Shown one piece after another: positions 6,572 through 8,021 of a DNA stretch of 8,021 bases. This DNA comes from Chitinophagaceae bacterium. Its GTDB lineage: Bacteria; Bacteroidota; Bacteroidia; Chitinophagales; Chitinophagaceae. The position numbers were made by a program, and so were the translations under genes. The stretch is from positions 1 to 8,021 of the forward strand of contig JAEUVW010000069.1 in the NCBI GenBank assembly GCA_016786525.1, given 5' to 3'. Under the pieces are notes generated by a model, which saw only the letters and a list, made by a program, of their open reading frames with translations, searched no databases and was not told the origin of the DNA. The stretch's first letter is position 1. Each line of letters starts with the position of its first letter.

Positions 6572-7141
6572 GTGCACATCGGTCTTTATTTCGGAAGCTT
6601 TAATCCCATCCACAACGGGCATCTCATCATCGCCAATCATGTTGCAGAACATTGCAAAGTAGACAAGGTATGGTTTGTCGTTTCTCCCCACAATCCGTTG
6701 AAAGAGTCAAAGTCCCTGCTGAACGAATACGACAGGCTGCACCTGGTGAAGCTCGCGGTACAGGATAATGACAAGCTGAGTGTCAGCGATATTGAATTCC
6801 GCTTACCCCGCCCCTCCTTTACAATAGATACCCTGACCTATTTGCAGGAACAATTTCCGAAGCATACCTTCAGCATCATCATGGGCAGCGATAGTTTTCA
6901 GAATATTCATCGCTGGAAAAACTATGCGCAGCTGCTGGCCCATTACCCCCTGATCATTTACAATCGCCCCGGTTTTGCTATCCGGGAGACTTATGGCGCG
7001 CAGCTGAACTTTGTACAGGCACCCTTGCTGGAGATTTCTTCTACTTACCTCAGGGACCAGATCAAAACAGGAAAATCTATCCGTTACCTCGCTCCGGATA
7101 GCGTCTGCGCCTATATTGCCGAGAACAGGTATTACCAGTAG
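6572..7141 (+). CDS. nadD: Nicotinate-nucleotide adenylyltransferase
   Basis: A 189-residue enzyme that joins nicotinate mononucleotide and ATP to form deamido-NAD in NAD synthesis. The nucleotidyltransferase signature GSFNPIHNGH (8-17) supplies His14 and His17 for ATP binding. IMGSDSF follows in the middle of the fold, and ISSTYLR (155-161) is the second ATP-binding signature near the C-terminus. Length is normal for NadD. The start is GTG at 6572, one base after the VOC stop, because it places the first strand (HIGLYFGSF) right after the initiator. An in-frame ATG at 6539 would add eleven unlikely residues (MCSSSCKKYNN) that are only the VOC tail read in another frame. It belongs to the remB-VOC-nadD operon and has no obvious terminator immediately after it. 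Confidence 0.95.
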   Translation: MHIGLYFGSFNPIHNGHLIIANHVAEHCKVDKVWFVVSPHNPLKESKSLLNEYDRLHLVKLAVQDNDKLSVSDIEFRLPRPSFTIDTLTYLQEQFPKHTFSIIMGSDSFQNIHRWKNYAQLLAHYPLIIYNRPGFAIRETYGAQLNFVQAPLLEISSTYLRDQIKTGKSIRYLAPDSVCAYIAENRYYQ

Positions 7142-7244
7142 ACGACTAGTTTAAAAGTAACTTAAGATTCCGTTTATTAAGATGGTGCTGGCCTCTCCTT
7201 TCCGGCTTAAGGGCTTACTTTGCCCTGTCTGAAAAAAGAGGAAA

Positions 7245-7367
7245 ATGGAACAGCTAAAAGAAAGAAAGCAATTACTCACTGCCATCACCGGTTTGCTGGT
7301 GCTGGTCGCCCTGTTGTTTTTAGGGCTTACCGCAGTGTGCCTGTATTGCTATATAAAGGGGGTTTGA
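7245..7367 (+). CDS. Small single-pass membrane protein, 40 residues
   Basis: A short reading frame from ATG at 7245 to TGA at 7367. AGAGG lies four bases before the ATG, one of the better Shine-Dalgarno matches in the window. The product has a basic N-terminus (MEQLKERKQ) and then about 28 hydrophobic residues (10-37), including two Cys (32 and 35), ending YIKGV. This predicts one membrane helix with the N-terminus inside. An imperfect -7 box (TACTTTG, 7216-7222) lies 22 bases upstream. It may be its own unit or the last gene of the nadD operon. No family recognised and no function can be given. The ribosome site and the clean helix argue for a real gene, but it is short. Confidence 0.5.
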   Translation: MEQLKERKQLLTAITGLLVLVALLFLGLTAVCLYCYIKGV

Positions 7368-7449
7368 AATAGAATTGTGATCGTGGTTGCCGGACAAAAG
7401 ATTCCATCTTGTGCATACAGGATTTCAGTTCCTTACATCTTTGCCCTGC

Positions 7450-7528
7450 ACGGATCACTTTCCTGAAAGTCCCGTAAGAAATGAATCCCGGAAAGAAGCC
7501 GCTCTGATAAAGAGCGGCTTTTCTTTTT
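7450..7528 (+). ncRNA. Candidate small RNA or structured 3' end, two hairpins
   Basis: Two hairpins stand in tandem. The first pairs ACGG/CCGT and ACTTT/AAAGT (7450-7475) around a CCTG loop, with a small internal loop. The second is the intrinsic terminator at 7496-7528. Upstream, CATCTTTG (7437-7444) matches seven of eight positions of the -7 consensus and would start an RNA of about 75-80 bases. Between the hairpins lies an eight-codon frame, ATG at 7481 to TGA at 7507, ending inside the terminator loop. No protein gene follows on this strand. It could equally be the processed 3' end of the upstream message. Confidence 0.3.
7496..7528 (+). terminator. Strong intrinsic terminator of the plus-strand operon
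   Basis: A perfect 10-bp GC-rich stem (7496-7505 and 7511-7520), a 5-base loop and then TTCTTTTT. This is a textbook rho-independent terminator. It is the first convincing one after nadD and the small membrane protein gene, so it probably ends the remB operon or the candidate small RNA. Confidence 0.9.
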
Positions 7529-7588
7529 AGGCCGGATCGTCGCTGGCCGACCTGCTTTTACAAAAAGGCAGACCGCTGTCATAATCAG

Positions 7589-7619
7589 AAAAAGACATGC
7601 GGCCGCCTTTGTGTCTTTT
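7589..7619 (-). terminator. Probable terminator of the right-edge gene
   Basis: On the minus strand AAAAGACA (7612-7619) pairs with TGTCTTTT (7590-7597) around a 14-base loop that contains the self-complementary GCGGCCGC. Reading continues into one more T and then CTG. It lies about 35 bases after the stop of the minus-strand gene. The U-tract is short and forms part of the stem, so the call is moderate. Confidence 0.4.
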
Positions 7620-7652
7620 CAATGAAGCTCATTGCTTTGTGAAGCGCCTTTA

Positions 7653-8021
7653 CTATTTGAACTCGACTTCCATGATTTCCAGGGTGTCGGCATTGCCATG
7701 GTGTACTACTTTATGTTTTCCCTGAAGGGCTTTCCCCGGGCTCGCTACATGATTTTTTACAGTAAAATAAAACGGGGCGGCCCCATCACCATATTCCGTA
7801 AGACAGGGAAGGGTTTTGCCATCCTTCAGGGCAGGAGTAAATTTTATACCGGCGGCCATTTTGTCCATGAGCTCGTCGATCCTGGCTTTTACATTTACCG
7901 GGTTTACGTCCAGCTGCTTCCATTCGTTCGTAGCCAATACCTGGACGTTTTCATTATTCTTCACCCCATCGTTCAGAAAGTACAGAACCTCCCCGTTTTT
8001 ACCGGTAACGAAATGAATAAT
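7653..8021 (-). CDS. Hypothetical protein, C-terminal 122 residues; start beyond window
   Basis: The minus-strand frame is open from the right edge to TAG at 7653, and no stop separates the edge from an internal GTG at 7964, so the gene is taken as 5'-truncated rather than starting there. The visible part begins IIHFVTGKNGEVLYFLNDG, followed by a polar stretch with a helix (about 47-60, VKARIDELMDKMAAGIKF) and then beta-like segments (APFYFTVKNH, HKVVHHGN, TLEIMEVEF). One Cys and several His are present but no motif is recognisable. No family is recognised. The protein ends in a charged strand, with a probable terminator just downstream. Nothing ties it to the plus-strand genes, which converge on it. 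Confidence 0.65.
   Translation of the reverse strand: MIHFVTGKNGEVLYFLNDGVKNNENVQVLATNEWKQLDVNPVNVKARIDELMDKMAAGIKFTPALKDGKTLPCLTEYGDGAAPFYFTVKNHVASPGKALQGKHKVVHHGNADTLEIMEVEFK

Noticed and set aside
7211..7226. GGGC...GCCC hairpin after nadD as a terminator
   Set aside because: The stem is only four to five pairs and is followed by an A-run rather than a T-run. The region fits better as a weak promoter for the small membrane protein.
7598..7606. GCGGCCGC palindrome as a site-specific recombination or regulatory site
   Set aside because: An isolated 8-bp palindrome in the loop of a terminator-like hairpin, with no flanking repeats, is not evidence of function.

Overview
The window looks like a chromosomal segment from a Bacteroidota bacterium, most likely Chitinophagaceae (Chitinophaga-like). 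The grounds are the gene families present (RemB/Wzi-like outer-membrane protein, DUF4856 and imelysin lipoproteins, a Bacteroidota-style dihydroorotase), starts that mostly lack a Shine-Dalgarno sequence, and -7 boxes of the TAnnTTTG type. No mobile element, CRISPR array, tRNA or rRNA was seen.

Left part, minus strand (about 1-2930). Three genes are read in the order DUF4856 lipoprotein, imelysin-family lipoprotein, HTTM membrane protein; the last runs off the left edge. They form what looks like a cell-envelope iron/metal acquisition locus. A good -7 box lies in front of DUF4856. A strong hairpin plus U-tract sits between DUF4856 and imelysin, so the first gene may be made in excess. Imelysin and HTTM are only 12 bp apart and are probably translated from one message.

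Centre, minus strand (2981-4385). A single dihydroorotase gene (pyrC, pyrimidine synthesis) ends at a perfect 14-bp hairpin terminator. Its promoter region is shared, divergently, with the next operon in only 72 bp.

Right part, plus strand (4458-7528). A tight operon contains a RemB/Wzi-like outer-membrane barrel, a small VOC (glyoxalase-fold) protein and NadD (NAD synthesis), with gaps of 4 and 1 bp. A 40-residue single-pass membrane protein follows after about 100 bp, then a strong intrinsic terminator. About 80 bases ending in that terminator fold into two hairpins and may be a small RNA or the operon's 3' end.

Far right, minus strand (7653-8021). This is the C-terminal 122 residues of a protein I do not recognise; its start lies beyond the window.

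The most interesting part is the HTTM-imelysin-DUF4856 locus. It pairs a protein related to vitamin K-dependent gamma-carboxylase with an imelysin whose usual metal motif is degenerate. The other genes are ordinary housekeeping or envelope functions.
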